Positions 14,164-27,612 of a stretch of 64,000 bases of DNA are shown here, one piece after another. The translations under genes were made by a program, and so were the position numbers. The stretch spans positions 9,793,334 to 9,857,333 of the forward strand of contig SSBO01000001.1 of the NCBI GenBank assembly GCA_005281725.1. The letters run 5' to 3'. Position 1 is the stretch's first letter, and each line of letters opens with the position of its first letter. Under the pieces are notes generated by a model. The model ran no database searches. It was given only the letters and a program-made list of their open reading frames with translations, and had not been told where the DNA came from. The DNA comes from Wuchereria bancrofti (Eukaryota > Nematoda > Chromadorea > Rhabditida > Onchocercidae).

Positions 14164-17100
14164 GTTGTAAGTTAAAAGTGGAAAATATGAATATGCAAAT
14201 TTTAATGAGACAATGGACTAAATATTAATGCTTTTGGAATTAAGTAGTAATGCATAATCATTGGTGAATAATTTTCTCTCTAAATTTTTCACTTCTTTGC
14301 AAATTGATTTTTCAAGTCATTCTAGCTAAAAAAAAGTACAAAGATTATAAGCTATAAATGTCTAATCAAACTTGGCTTGAAGAATTGTTAAAATTTCTTG
14401 TGATTCGTTTCAGATAAATCAAAACTTCATTTTTAGATAAATCTTAGATAAATCAAAAAAAAAAAAAAAAAAATGAAATTCTAAGAATAGAAAAAGGAAT
14501 GGGGTGACAGGTCAAAGGAAGAGATGGTACTATTGTTGATCAGATGAATACAGATGAGACAGGCAGGTGTACAAGGTAAGGCTTAACTATTTTGAATAGG
14601 ATTTTGCACTGCAATGTTTCGTTGAATAGGTAGGCAACAGGTATAAGCAAAAGGTGAGGTCAAGGATTAAAATTATTTACCGCTTTGGTCTATTCATAAA
14701 TTAGAATTTTCAAATGATAGTTATCACATTTGACTTACATACTACTGAAATTTACAGGCTAATTAAAGTAGTTTCATTAACTAGTAAGTAATGAATTTCA
14801 TATCATTTTTAATCACCATTTTTAAATTACAATCAATTCAGATTGATAGTCCATATTTTTTTCAAATAATCTAAAAGATATTTAAGATCGTTTTAAAATT
14901 GATAAAATGTAAGTTTAAACATTCACTCATAATAATCTTATAATAAAAATTGAAATTGTGGAAAAAAATTGAAATGCATTATCGTTACTATTAATTAGTT
15001 AGTTAGGATAGAAATTCAAATTTAACAATTTGAAATTTTCTGAAAAATTGAATCATAATAATATAATCCCTAGACGATTAATATGAATATGATAGGAAAA
15101 TTTAAGAGATGATACCATTTCTATTTGTTATCTTCATAAAGTCTAATTTCTCTTCTCTAGGGAAAATGATTTTATAAATGGATCTTCCAAAGATCTTGAG
15201 ATAAATAATGAAAAAGAAAAGTGTATAAAATTAGCTTCTTCATTCATTCAATTCATTTTTATTTACATTTAAATTAATACTCTATATTCAAATATAAATA
15301 GATAGTAATAATGATTTTTTTTTTGTCAATTTTTTTTTTCGAAAATGGCTAATCTTTGCATTAATTGCTTATTTTTCCACTTCATTTATTCTTTTAATTA
15401 AAATTAAAACTTATAATTAAAATATTTTTACAGATTACAATGATGTCAACTATTGCTTACAAGATAAATAGGAGAAGATTGTATTGATTACTGGAAATTT
15501 GAAATTGTAGCCATTTAGAAAAAAAAAAAAAAGAAAAACTGAAAAGTATAACCTTACTTAGTCTAACTAATCGTCCTTTCAAAAGATTGATGAAAGAAAA
15601 AAAAAATATGGTAGTTGTGAAGAGTTCGAATATGAGGATAATCCTGTATAATGAGCGATAACTGATGAAGTCAATTCTAAAAGATTGATTGATGTTTCTC
15701 GTACGTACGTGACTTAACCTATCTTCGGATTATCACTAATACCATAATAGACGTGTTAGTTAGTCTGTTGATTGAACAATTTGAGCAGTTGAGCGATAAT
15801 TTGATAGGAAAAAAAGAAAAAAGAAACAATTAATGTAATTTTAGTGTTTCGGATAGTCTTTTGAAAAGTATCCATTTCATAAATTTCAAAAATTACCTGA
15901 AATTTCTCTTTCAGATTATGACATATGTACAGTTTAACTGGTTACACCTATTGATTTGAACTGCAATTGTGTTTTCAAAATTGAATAATTCTCTGCTCGC
16001 CAATTTGAGAAATATATTAAAACAATATTAACAGATGAATGATGATGCACTGCATTTACATAAATTTATGTAAATTTTAATTTGTGTAAGTTCAGAGAAT
16101 TATCTTTCACATTTACTTATCTCAAATGAAACTCAGCATTGATAAATGTTTAAAGTTAAAGTAAACTTTAAAATTTTGAAACAATTTAGTCTTCTTCTTA
16201 TCACGCCACTCATACAAAGATTAAGTTGTTGAGTTCTGATAAAAAAAAAGCGATCATTGAATTTTTAAATGCAACAACTAAGCAATTTTCTTTTTCTTCT
16301 CTTTAAATGATATCTATCGGTTTTATTAAATGATCAAAGATTGCATAATGCAAATTAATGAAGAGAGAAAGAGATCTCTCTCTCTTCTTATTTGCTTCGC
16401 TTACTCACAATTTACTTTCTGCTTATTTGAATGTGATTTTCTTGTCGTTTCCATGAAAGCCAATTTTTGCCCATAAAATTTTTCCGTATTGCAAAAAATT
16501 TTTAATTTAATTCCAATTTAAAAACTAACAATAATTGGTTGAATGTTAAATGTAAGAAGAAGAAAAAGAAAGCTCACAACAAATTTCCTATCATTTCCAT
16601 AATAATGATAAATGATCTTAACTGATAAATTTATAGTAGTAGGAAAATGAATAGACACTTGAAATGACCTTTTAAGAAAGAAAGAAAGAAAGAGATTGTA
16701 ATCTCGAGAATATGCATGTATTTAGCATATTACCAAATATAAGCAATTTAAATTGTTTTGTTTACTCAAAAGATTGATTGAAAAAGATCAAATGTGACAT
16801 TTCGGGATGTAAAGATGGATCAGTAGGGAATACAGACGACAAATAAAAAAAAAAAAAGATTCTGAGAAGAGAAGATGTATTCTTCGCAGATGTACAATTT
16901 TTGGGATTTCTTTCAATCCTAAGGATTATTTAAATTATTTAATCCTTTGCAATCAAAGGTTACGATAAAGAGAATAAAGAAAGAAAGATTAGTTTGTGAG
17001 GGAAATTCCCTCTGAAAAAGAAATGGCTAAATGTTGATTTAATAGAGTGACCATGAAGTGGACACCTGTGGACAGCTATGAACCACTAATCAATGTTACA

Positions 17101-18399
17101 AAATTTTGTCTTTCTTTTTACTTTCTTTAAATTAATAATTTCGAAAAGAAAAAAGAAAAAATAATTGAACAATATCTTTGTACACTATTTGCCATATGAA
17201 TTATTCATGTTTTAAAAGAAATGACTAGACATAGCAAAATCGATTCAGGTAAGCAATAAAAAAAAAAGAAATATGAGCCTAGTCTTTACACTTAGGCTCT
17301 TTTACAAAGCTTTTGAGGCAATAAATTGAAAGAGAAAATCATATGAAATATTAATAGCACATTATATTATTTTTTATATTTTTATTCTAGCAGTTAATTT
17401 TCATTCCTAAAATAATCATTTCAGTATATGAAATATTAAAGTTGAAATATCATAAAGTCGTGGAGATTTCTTAGCAACAGAATATTCGACATTTTTCTAC
17501 GATAGAAAATTCGAAGCACATTAGGTCAGTAAAAGAATAATACGACTGTGATTAACTGATAAATTAAATAAAATTATGTTGGAATCTAATCCATCCGGTA
17601 GATTTGCTTCTTTCCGGAAAACTTTTTTCTTTCATTCAAACTAGTAAAGGGAAAAAAAAAAGGAAGATTAATGAATGAATGTAAAGTGGAAATGAGGCGT
17701 ATGTATCGCATGTCACGCAACTGATGGCATCAGTTCATTTCTTGATCTCATTAGAAATGTCACCATCTGTCGTTTACAATTGTCCTCTGACCACTGGGTT
17801 GCTAGGTCCTATTGGGATTTAAGAGAAAATGTTAAAAGATAAATGGGAAAGAAATAAAACATTTCTTTTTCTTTTTCTTTTTTTTTAAGTGATAACGAAT
17901 AAAGCTCAAAATGATCGCATTGTTTAGTCTCGAAATTCTCGAAAAAAAAAGGGAGAATTGTTGAAGAAAATTTAATTCTTAATTAATTCATAATCTCAAA
18001 GCTAGACAGCCATTCTCATCTCATCAATTTTTAACACATATTTTTTCATATTTTAAAATTTTTGCAAAATGAAAGATGAAGCATAGGATTAAGCTATGAG
18101 AGGCGCAAAAAGAAGTTAAGCGCATTTGTAGATGAGGAGAGATGATCAACCAATTAGTTGTGGATATGACAGTGATTAAATTAGACATTTGTATAGACTA
18201 ATTTAACCTTCTCTCTCTCTCTCTCTCTAATGAGATGTCTGGTAGCTAAATAATCGGTCTCGTTATCAAAATCTGTCTAAATTAATTATTACTACTTGGA
18301 GAAAAAAATTTCACGTCTAATCAATGAAAGTTAAACATATAAAAAGTTTGAGTTTTGATAATGATAAAAATAATGATAGTGGAATAAAATTTTGACTGA

Positions 18400-18582
18400 G
18401 CATTACAACTCCCATAGAAATTCAAAAGTGATGGATCTTCCATCAGAATATTCTTTTAATTAATCCTGTGATGATAATTAATTAGTAAAATTTTATTATA
18501 GCATTACATCTCCCACAGAAATTCAAAAGTGATGGATCTTCCATCAGAATATTCTCTAATTAATCCTGTGATTAGTAAAATT
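18400..18582. repeat. Tandem duplication, ~100-bp unit, two copies
   Basis: Copy 1 (about 18400-18494) and copy 2 (18501-18582) share GCATTACA, then CTCCCA and AGAAATTCAAAAGTGATGG, then ATCTTCCATCAGAATATTC and TTAATCCTGTGAT. Only a few substitutions and one short indel separate them, so the duplication is recent. No gene overlaps it. Confidence 0.85.
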
Positions 18583-20839
18583 AAAAAAAAAAATTAATTG
18601 ATGAAATTTTATTATATTTCATAAAGTTAACATAATTTAGTTAACAGTGAATGTAATATTTTGTATAATATGACAAAAAATTTTTATCATACAATTGAAG
18701 CATTAACATGAATTAATTTAAAATTTAGCTAGTTAAAGTTTAAAAATTTTTAGGTTAAAAAAAATTTATTTAAAATGATAGAAAGAATTATTGAAGAAGA
18801 AGAAGTTGTAATTAATGATACTTAAAAATTGATGTAAACGAGATTTGAGAGATTCTTGAATTTTGTGCTTTAGAATGGAAATGAAATCAAGCCACTCAAT
18901 TTATATCTCTTCCTACTACTATTAGTATATTTGTCGTTAAAGTTAATTTGTTTATAAATGATTTTCTGAATCGGTGCATCTACAAATTAAATAAGCTTTA
19001 AAGTTTGCAAAGCAATTTTCAATTTCACTTCAAACATAGCATCAAGAAATAAGGATAGTATAAGTGGGCAATTTTTAATTTAAATTTAATTGCTGATTCG
19101 ATTTCAAGTAGAAAACAATTACTGGTAATTGGAATTATTCGAGAATTCCAACTTTAATTAAGCAAAACTTAATTTAATCACATTGGAAATGATTAAGAAT
19201 TTTAGAAACTTTATTAAATCAAAAAAGAAAAAAAAAAACAAGAATGGAGCTGGGAATTTTTCGAAATAATGTAAAAGGGATAGCATTTTCTTATTTTGAT
19301 AATTCAAGAGTTTTTTTTTTTCCCAGTATTTATAGAAAAACCACTTCAAGTATTTTTAGAATTTAAATTGAAAAATTTTCCATTGTTAGGAATGTTATTC
19401 AAAAGATTTTGCAAGCAAACATTCCTTTTTTTTTTAATCAAAAAAAAAAGAAAGAAAAAATGCATAAAACTTGTTATTCTGCTATTTGTTATCTAAATTT
19501 CATGAAGATTTTAAAACATTCATCGGTGTTTTTGAAATATTATAGTCGAATTTTTCGAGATAATTTGTATTAAAACAGAGTGAACACCATAGAACGAACA
19601 AGTGTTAATCCAAATGATGCAAAAGTTTCGTTTTATTTTGTAATAAAATATTTAATTATTGAAAAAAGAAAACAATAACTATGAATAACAATGAAAATAT
19701 AACAAAGGATAAAAAGATTTTATTATTAATTATTATTATTATTTATTATTTTTTCGTTATATTATTAAGATACTTTTCATTACTCTCAATGATTTATTAT
19801 CATCCAAGCTAATCAATCATAACTTATTGTTGTTTAGTTTCCTAATATTCCGATTTTATCAGTTATTTTTCAATTTCTGATGAAAAATTCACAGATCAGA
19901 TGTTCAAAGAAATAGTTTTAATAAGAACTTTTGAAATTTATAATAATTCGCTAAATATGTCATATCGAGTTTCACTTATTTTGAAGCAACGAAGAACGCT
20001 TAAATCCGTAACTAATGAATGACTTAAAATCCATGACTTTAATTAATGAACGCAATGAGGAAAATACAACATTTCTGGAAGATAATGGTTGGTCACGCAT
20101 TATTCATCATATCATTTAATGGAAGGCAAAAAGTTTGTAAGCTATTTGATAAAAATTTTTTAGAAAATTCTAGAAAAACCTCATTAGTAGACTAATTAAC
20201 TTTACAAATGGCTTTAACTATTGCTAATAATGATGAAAAATGTTAACCAGTTCTAAACTGTGTGACTAATAACTATAGAAATGTTGTTCTAATTTTGAAC
20301 TAACTAATAAAAAAACTAAATAAAAAAAAAAAAATGTTGCTTAATTTCGAATAACTCAGCAAAATTTCATTTTAGACAACCATTAGATCTTTCACTTTTG
20401 TATCTAAAAATTTCAACTATATCACTGTTATCAGCTTTACTTTTAATCAAAATTACTCCCTTCCTCTTATATCTTATCATGCTAAATCAAATTGGTTTTT
20501 TTTTTTACTACTTTATTGAAATTCAAGAATTAAGAAGACAAATTTAAAGCGAGGACAATTAATTTAACAATGAAAGAAGTAGAGTATAGTCCAAAATATT
20601 GTCGCACATTTATATTGCAGTAATAGCTGTACAATACATTTAAATGATTGCAGTATGTAAATGAACTCTCAACAGTGTTGGATAACAACAAAATCTAGGA
20701 AAAAATACATCCATAATATGGTGGTCACTTCTCACAAACAAAATATTTTCTTAATTTAAAAAAAAAAATATTTTCTTAACGCTTTTCGTTCAATGCTAGT
20801 AGTGAAAAGTACAAACATAATTTTTTTTCCTTATTTTTA

Positions 20840-20845
20840 TTTATT
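20840..20845 (-). terminator. Poly(A) signal candidate for MPP10
   Basis: TTTATT on the plus strand is AATAAA on the minus strand, about 92 nt past the MPP10 stop. A second overlapping copy starts 4 nt further right. Confidence 0.5.
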
Positions 20846-20936
20846 TATTTTTTAATTGATGTACGAGCAAAATATTCGATGGAAAAAATTTATTGATTTC
20901 ACAAGTTAATAAAAATAAAAAAAACGACAATCACTA

Positions 20937-23900
20937 TCAGAGTTTATAATTTGTACTTAATTTTTTCTTTGTCGTACCCATTTCTGTGATCTTGTGTTTC
21001 TTACCTTTCACCTAAAAAGAACAAACTATTTAAATTATCAATAAGCATTGTTATGATCATAATCGAACGGCTGAAGCTGAAGTTAAAGAAAATATGTAAT
21101 CTAAAACACTGATGAATGTTAGACGTTGTTTAACTGAAATACTACCAGTGGAGTGCTCAGAACGCTTAATCAAGCTTTGAAAAATGTTTCGTTTTTAACT
21201 TAAACATTTCAAAGCAATTCTTACCTCCTCCGCAGCTTTGGTTTGCAGACGCTGGAAAAATGAAGTTGATGTTAACTTCATATTACCCCTTTTGTTGTCG
21301 TATTGGGAAGCTAATTTCGGTTTTTTAGCAGATATTTCATTTTTCATGTCCGCAAGTTCTGCTTCTTGTTTTCTGAACTGTTTGATGTGTTGCCACTTCT
21401 GAAATTTTATTATACTCTAAACAACAGCTAATAGAAAATCGTGACACATTCCAGAGTAACAAATGGTCTATTGCGGGAATTATTAGTTATTATTCACACA
21501 CTTGAAAAAAATTAGAAGTTAACTGAGTATTTGCAACAAATCTTTCAAAACTGTGGAAAATGTTCTCTTCATATTCTCCGGAAATGTTTTAATACTACTT
21601 ATCACCTTCAAATCCTTTTCTTTCCATAGAATCTTAGTTCAACGAAGAGAGAATGGGTTTTTGCAACTCATCAGTTGGAGAATACCACATATAAATGTCC
21701 GTATGACTTGAACAGGAGAACTATAAGGAATTAAAAAAATTAAGCATATGCAAGGAAAGTTAACCCACCTTTTTTTTGCGATGTAAGCGAGATCGATCTG
21801 TTTTTGTTTTCTCATCATCCGCTTTGATCGGACCACTAATATGTTTGTGTATCTCCTCCGGAGCCAAAAGCACAGCATCGGTAGATGCTAAAGGTCCTAC
21901 TTCTTCCTTTTGAAGTGAAGGCATGTTATTTAAGATGCGTACTTCTGGGTGGACCTGAAAAAAATGCAAAATAATTTAAAATTCAACTTCTAAATGTAAT
22001 CCAATGAAATTATAAAAGACATGAGGGGAAACAATGAAATTAACAGAAAATGTGAAGAGATGGAATTTAATTTGTTCTTGGAATTCAATTCTGAATAAAG
22101 AAGTTATAAAAATATTATAAAGAAATCGTTCTTTCTAAAATAAAACTTACTTCAGGTGGAATGTAACGATAATGGCTCAGAGCATTTAATTTCTGGAACA
22201 AAGATGATATCAGCTTTTTGATTTCTTCGTGTTTTTCATTCGTCTTCTCCTCATCTCCTATCTGCAGTAATTTTTCATATTGCAAATTTTCATATATAAT
22301 TTTCATACTGAAAAACAAACTGCTAATAAAAGCTTAAATTTCAGACACTAAACCAAAATCATTCAAAAATTGAAACAATACTCCATATTGGGTTTTCTGA
22401 TACTGTTCTTCGTAAACTTCTGCAAGAGATTTTTTCACAATTTCTGATTCTGCAACCGGTGCTCGATATGCCGCATTTGTTTTCGGTTCACGTTCCGATC
22501 TTATCACATCATCAAATGCCTTAAATTCTCGTATAATTCGTGAAACTTGATGAGTACATCAGAAAATCGTTATTTAGCAAGATGTTACATTTTTACAACT
22601 GGATAAATACATATAAGTTACATTTCAGATAATAGGACCCACATTCTGACCTAAGTTTTCATAATTAGATTTGCAAAAAGAAAAATCCTTTACTTTATCT
22701 TTGATTCGTTGGATTATCTTCGCTTCTAGCTGGGCAGTTGTATCAACCGTAATAACTGGCGCTGAAAACATTGGTTTTTCATTGGTAAATAAAAATGAAT
22801 TTCATGATTAAAGATAAAGCGAAATTGTTCAAAATTGTCTAGTGGCAGCTAATATAAACCGCATGATATTGATTGATCGAAATCGAGATATTTCTCTAAT
22901 ATCGTATTTTCCTCCCTTTCGATAGCTGTCACTTCACCACTTAAATCCCAACTTCTAGGAGCTAAATTTGCTTGCTCTATTGCAGAGATCCGTTCTTGGA
23001 GCTGAAAACAACAAATTTAAATTTCATAAAAGCAAATAAAGTAAAAACTAGACGTATCAACAGACTTTAATTTTACTTTCTTCTGTCGAAGTCGAAATTC
23101 AGTTTCATTATTCTCGTCTTCGTCCACCTGACCAAGGAGAATCGTTGTTTCTAAATCATAAAAAATTATAAAAATTAACTAATCACACCGAGTAGACAGT
23201 ATAAAAAAAACAAACACGAGAATAAATTAAGCAACCTGGGCCATCGCCACGGCTGTCATCATCGTTAACATGGCTGTCATCATCGTTACTCTCGTAATCC
23301 ATATCACCAGTGACCTCATCAGCAAATGTAACTCTTTTCTCCGTACGATTGTCCACTTCGTCAGATTGTGAAATCTACAATATTTTCCCATAAATTAAAG
23401 ATCTGAGAGTGAAATATATCTGAAAATTTTGTATCTTACAAATTGTACCTACTGTTAAAAAAGAAAAAGAGACAGACACAAACCTTTTTCAACTTGTTTA
23501 ACTTCTTCGAAGCAGCTTTCGAACCATTTTCTTCTCCAACACTATTTCTGCTCTCATAAAAGTCAGTATAATGATAATCAACCTGTGAATTTTGCAAATC
23601 ATCACCATCCTGAAAAGTTCAACGGTATGTGATTCAATTGCAACTTCTCAAGGAAGTGAAACTTGTCAAACACTTTTTAAGACACGTTTGAAAAAAAAAG
23701 AACCAATTAACTGCAGTAATTACGGACCAACACTTAGATTTTCGAATAGAACTATTTGTTTTAAACTGCTATCTGAAAAACCAGCTTATTTGTGGTAATG
23801 AAGAATGAACAAACAGACCTTGTCAAACTGTTCGAAAAAATTTTCGTCCAATTGTGCCTGACTTTTTTCCTGCTTATCCAAATATTCCTCCATCTCAGCC

Positions 23901-26209
23901 AATGAGAAAAAACGGTCATCAACTTCACTCTTCCAACGCTTTTTTACTGCGCTATCAGAAACGCCAATATCTTCGCTATTCGATGTATTACTATAGTTAT
24001 CATCATTATCATCATTTTTACCAATTTTACTACCATCGAAGTCCTTACCAAATTTCTGAAAATACAATTATATAAAAATACGCTTCATTTAAAACCAATC
24101 ACATCAGATTAAAACAGTAACAAGACATTCTTCCTAATTTTTTTTTTTTTTTTTTAGGAAATATACCAACCTTAACTTCATCTTCTGTAAGGTTAAAGAA
24201 ATCAGTGTTATTCTCTTCAGTGTTATCAGAACTTTCGTCTTGAAATCGAGGTGTAGCAACTGAAGCAAGTGAATTGCCTCGTTTCTCTGCAGGTTCCTTA
24301 TCAGCAGGTATTTCAGTGTCCAAAAAATGCTGCAAAAACGATTTCTAAAAAACTGCTGAAATAAAATCGAAGTTTTAAAGTGCATCTAAAGAAAAAGTAA
24401 AAGACCTTTGTTTTTGCAAAATATCGATGAAATTTTTTGTTTCCATAAGCAATTTGTTGCCAAATCATCTCACTATTAGATGTAATTAGTTCCTGCGATA
24501 TCGTCGGCACTCCCGTATCTAATTCGTTCACAAACGCATATGCTTTTTCAACATTATCCACAAATATACTCTGCTCACTACGTCTATAATTATGATAAGT
24601 TAAAAAAGAAAAAAAAAACATAGAAAGTAGGATTACAGTTATGAATCTCTAGTCACATTAAAGGAAAAAATAATTACCTCAACCATAATGATGACAGGTC
24701 ATCCAGCTCCGGCCATATGTTCAAGATACTTTTTTCTAAATTTTTATGACTGGTAAGTTTGACTTCCTGCTCTAAATGATCGCTAGCATATGATGAACTG
24801 TTTGTTTGCATCTCTTCTGGATTTTTTTCTTGAACTTCTTTCAAAATCAATGCCGATGATTTTCCCGGAACTTTTATCAATGAACTTCCTGAATTTTTTG
24901 CTGGGGAAATCTTTATGTCGTCTTGCAAAAAACTATCCGAATTGCTTGCAAGCGATTTTTTTGGATTCTTGGTCAGTGACTTCCTCGCAATTTTTGCAGA
25001 TGATTCCTTTGGGCTTCTCTCTGACATATTCCGTGACTTCTCTACATTTTTCTCCTGTTTTGTTGACTTCTTTTCACCGGCTACATCTTCCACGGAAGCA
25101 TTCTTTTCATTAGATCCCTCTGTCGAAGTTTTTTTACACCTTTCAGCAGGTGCATTTCCAACTTCCGACAACTTTCCTTTCTTTTTCAACACTTCTTTTG
25201 TTTTTGTTTTCTTTTCCATTGGTATCTCTTCATTATTACCTTCATCCTCGTATTTTAATTGCTCTTCAACGACTTCTTCTAATTGAGGCATCAGTGAAGT
25301 CCTTTTTCGGCACGATTTCACTGCAGTCGTTAAGTTCTGAAAATGAAAAAATAGATTCAGTTAGTTGATCAATAAAAGAAAGAAAACTGAACAAAGCCTT
25401 ACTTTTTTTGGAGTTAACATCATATTGACTGCTTTCTGAGTATCCCTAACAATGCCTGAAAATGAAAAATTCATGGTGAAGATTATGGAAACAATATACT
25501 GCATATATATATATATGTAGAAACTATATGTATGGAAGTGCATAAGGTAAACAAAAATTACGCATAAGGCATGGTGTTATAAAACCAGAGAAAGATAAAG
25601 CAAAATACCTGCATCGTTCGACTCCATACTAGAACAACGTGATCGTGTTCGCAAAGCAACTGGTGAACTTCGAGGACTTGGGTTCTGCATTTGCTGAAAA
25701 ATTACAACATTAGGAATAACTATCATACATATTCCAAGAGCTAAAATGAAATACAATCAAATTCAGTCGTTGCTATTTGACAGTACTTCTAAAATAATAT
25801 ATTTTTTTCGCAAATATGTTCATTTGATAAGCTAAGTAAAATACCCGATGATTCGGAATTTCCGGACAAATTTACTCCACTGAGATTTGATATTATAAAT
25901 GATATATTTTTACAAAAGTAGAAATAGAATAAAATAAAAGAACTAACTTTCTGCGAAGTTTCGACCCTCATCTCTGCTGTTTGTTTGTTTTCATCATTTG
26001 ATTTTATTGTAACAGGAACTGAAATCATTTTTTCGATTCGTAATTTCTCTATTATTTAGTTTACTTGAACTGATTAAAGCATTATACATACCCTGTTCAT
26101 CGCTGCCAATTTCGAAGACATTAGTTGATGAACATGCACTAAAATCCTCCGGTTCTTGTGATGCTAACCTACGAGAACGTCGCCGTGGTGTCATACCAAC
26201 GTCGGTCAT
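20937..26209 (-). CDS. mpp-10: U3 snoRNP protein MPP10 with long N-terminal extension
   Basis: MPP10 is a small-subunit-processome protein that binds U3 snoRNP with IMP3/IMP4 for 18S pre-rRNA cleavage in the nucleolus. Eighteen phase-consistent minus-strand exons: 26209-26092, 26018-25948, 25693-25609, 25455-25403, 25336-24678, 24583-24406, 24329-24171, 24055-23819, 23609-23484, 23374-23236, 23150-23077, 23001-22860, 22761-22694, 22519-22382, 22261-22151, 21954-21769, 21398-21225 and 21011-20937. Together they give about 930 residues. Family landmarks are EMIWQQIAYGNKKF (~350), DDRFFSLAEMEEYLD (~497), WDLSGEVTAIERE (~650), APVITVDTTAQLEAKIIQRI (~681), SLFQKLNALSHYRYIP (~770), ASTDAVLLAPEEI (~815) and a Lys-rich tail. 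The first ~310 residues, rich in Lys/Ser/Glu with TPRRRSRRLAS, have no counterpart in the 681-residue human protein. The start ATG lies 6 nt after TTTTTGCAG. Core identity is very secure; the extension being one protein is inferred from splice phase. Confidence 0.93.
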
Positions 26210-26215
26210 TGAATT

Positions 26216-26217
26216 CT
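26216..26217 (-). other. Trans-splice (or cis) acceptor upstream of MPP10 start
   Basis: Minus strand CTTTTTGCAG ends here, leaving only AATTCA before ATGACCGAC. A strong acceptor directly before a start codon suggests spliced-leader addition. Confidence 0.55.
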
Positions 26218-27054
26218 GCAAAAAGATGGATTATTTTTGCACTCTAACCTTGTTTCTCACGACGATAGTGCAATTTGTTTGAGCCTCAAGAGGAAATTCT
26301 GAAATTGTCTGTTATAGGAAATACGTAAAATGAACTACGTACTAATGTTTAATTCGACATAAACGCTTCAGTAAAAATTTGACGTTACCAAAGTGTTAAC
26401 ACGGTGCTTTCTTCCTAACACGGCCTATTCACCAATGTAAACAATGGCATTCTATTAGTATATTCAAACAAACACTGATAATAATGACCATTGATGCTTG
26501 AATGATAACAAGATGATCCCTTTTTGAAAACACTTCTGAAATGATGAAATTACAAACTTGCACAACAATACGGAAAAAGCGCTCTGCTTTAAAACATGTA
26601 ATCATTGCTCACTGATTATAATCATAATGACAGCCTTGCGATTTAAAACGGAAAGCTCCATTGTATAAATTGAATTCGAAACAAATTTAGGTTTGATTGT
26701 GACAATTCGTAAATTAATTGATAGCACAATTTAATAAAAAATAAAATAAGTATGATAGAAGTAATGAGAAGACAATGCTAAAAATGATACTGAGAGTAAA
26801 AAAAAAAGACACACAAAAGAAAGATTCAACAGATAATAACTCAGGTATGCATAATTTCAGGACTTGCTCTTCGCTACATCGTTTTCTTGCCCCACGCATT
26901 TTACTTACTTCTCTAACTATCTTCTCACTCCTCTTTTACTACACTTTTTTCTCCCTCAATTTTTGCGTATGTCTACTGTAATTTTGATTGGAAATATTAT
27001 TATTGTCATAGAGTGTTATTTATGGCATTGCACGAGAGGGTCGAGCAAAATATG
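26218..27054. other. Non-coding stretch upstream of MPP10
   Basis: No gene recognised. The open frames at 26714-27088 are low-complexity and lack splice support. This is the likely promoter side of the minus-strand MPP10 gene. Confidence 0.5.
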
Positions 27055-27246
27055 GCTTGGCTATCACTGCGCTATTAGAATTAAATAGCCAAGCTTAGAA
27101 TTATTAGAATTAATAGAATTAATAATAGCCAAGCTTAAAATTATTACAATTACTAGAGTTAATAACAGCCAAGCTTAAAATTATTAGAATTAATAAAATT
27201 AATAATAGCCAGGCTTAGAATTATTAGAATTAAGAATAGCCAAGCT
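27055..27246. repeat. 40-bp minisatellite with hairpin at its left edge
   Basis: AATAGCCAAGCTTARAATTA begins at 27084, 27124, 27164 and 27204, exactly 40 bp apart. A shortened fifth copy starts at 27235. Just left, GCTTGGCTAT (27055-27064) is the perfect inverse of ATAGCCAAGC (27085-27094), so the first unit can fold into a 10-bp stem with a 20-nt loop. Confidence 0.9.
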
Positions 27247-27612
27247 AAAGATCAACTGCTTTAGAATATTATTCAGTAATTCACTGTCATCATAACTTAA
27301 TATATAATTATGATAAAAGAAATTCTTAAATAGATCGTTGCATAATGAATATTATCAGAAAATGAGTCACATTATCAGCCGTTGAATTATTTCCATTTTA
27401 CACTTTGCGCTAATTAAATTATCATTGGTCACAATGCTCAATATGGAAATCTTTTCTATTGGACATTGTTCTTTGTGGAAGAGTTATTATCATCTCGTAT
27501 TCGCTTATCAGTTCATATTTGGCCTAATTGATATGTTTTTTTGTTAGCTTCACCTTATCCTGATAACAATAATCTGTGGTTATTGTCGATACATACCTTT
27601 CTTCAGTGTTTT

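Larger units (their letters stand above)
1751..20936. other. Long gene-poor A+T-rich stretch
   Basis: About 19 kb between two minus-strand genes. Open frames here (for example 5268-5687 plus and 10782-11198 minus) are Lys/Ile/Asn/Leu-rich readings of A+T-rich DNA without splice-supported homology. The stretch contains poly(A)/poly(T) runs, CT repeats (about 2177-2196 and 2754-2776), a long TG tract, several short direct duplications and a few less A+T-rich patches (about 5000-5150, 10165-10215 and 17695-17820). It may hold regulatory sequence or undetected introns or ncRNA. No gene can be supported. Confidence 0.6.

Noticed and set aside
24790..25368. Plus-strand frames opposite MPP10
   Set aside because: They are antisense shadows of the 659-nt Lys/Ser/Glu-rich MPP10 exon.
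25845..25879. Extra MPP10 exon containing GVNLSGNSESSG on the minus strand
   Set aside because: It has splice-like ends but is 35 nt long. Including it breaks the frame between exons 26018-25948 and 25693-25609, which join perfectly without it.
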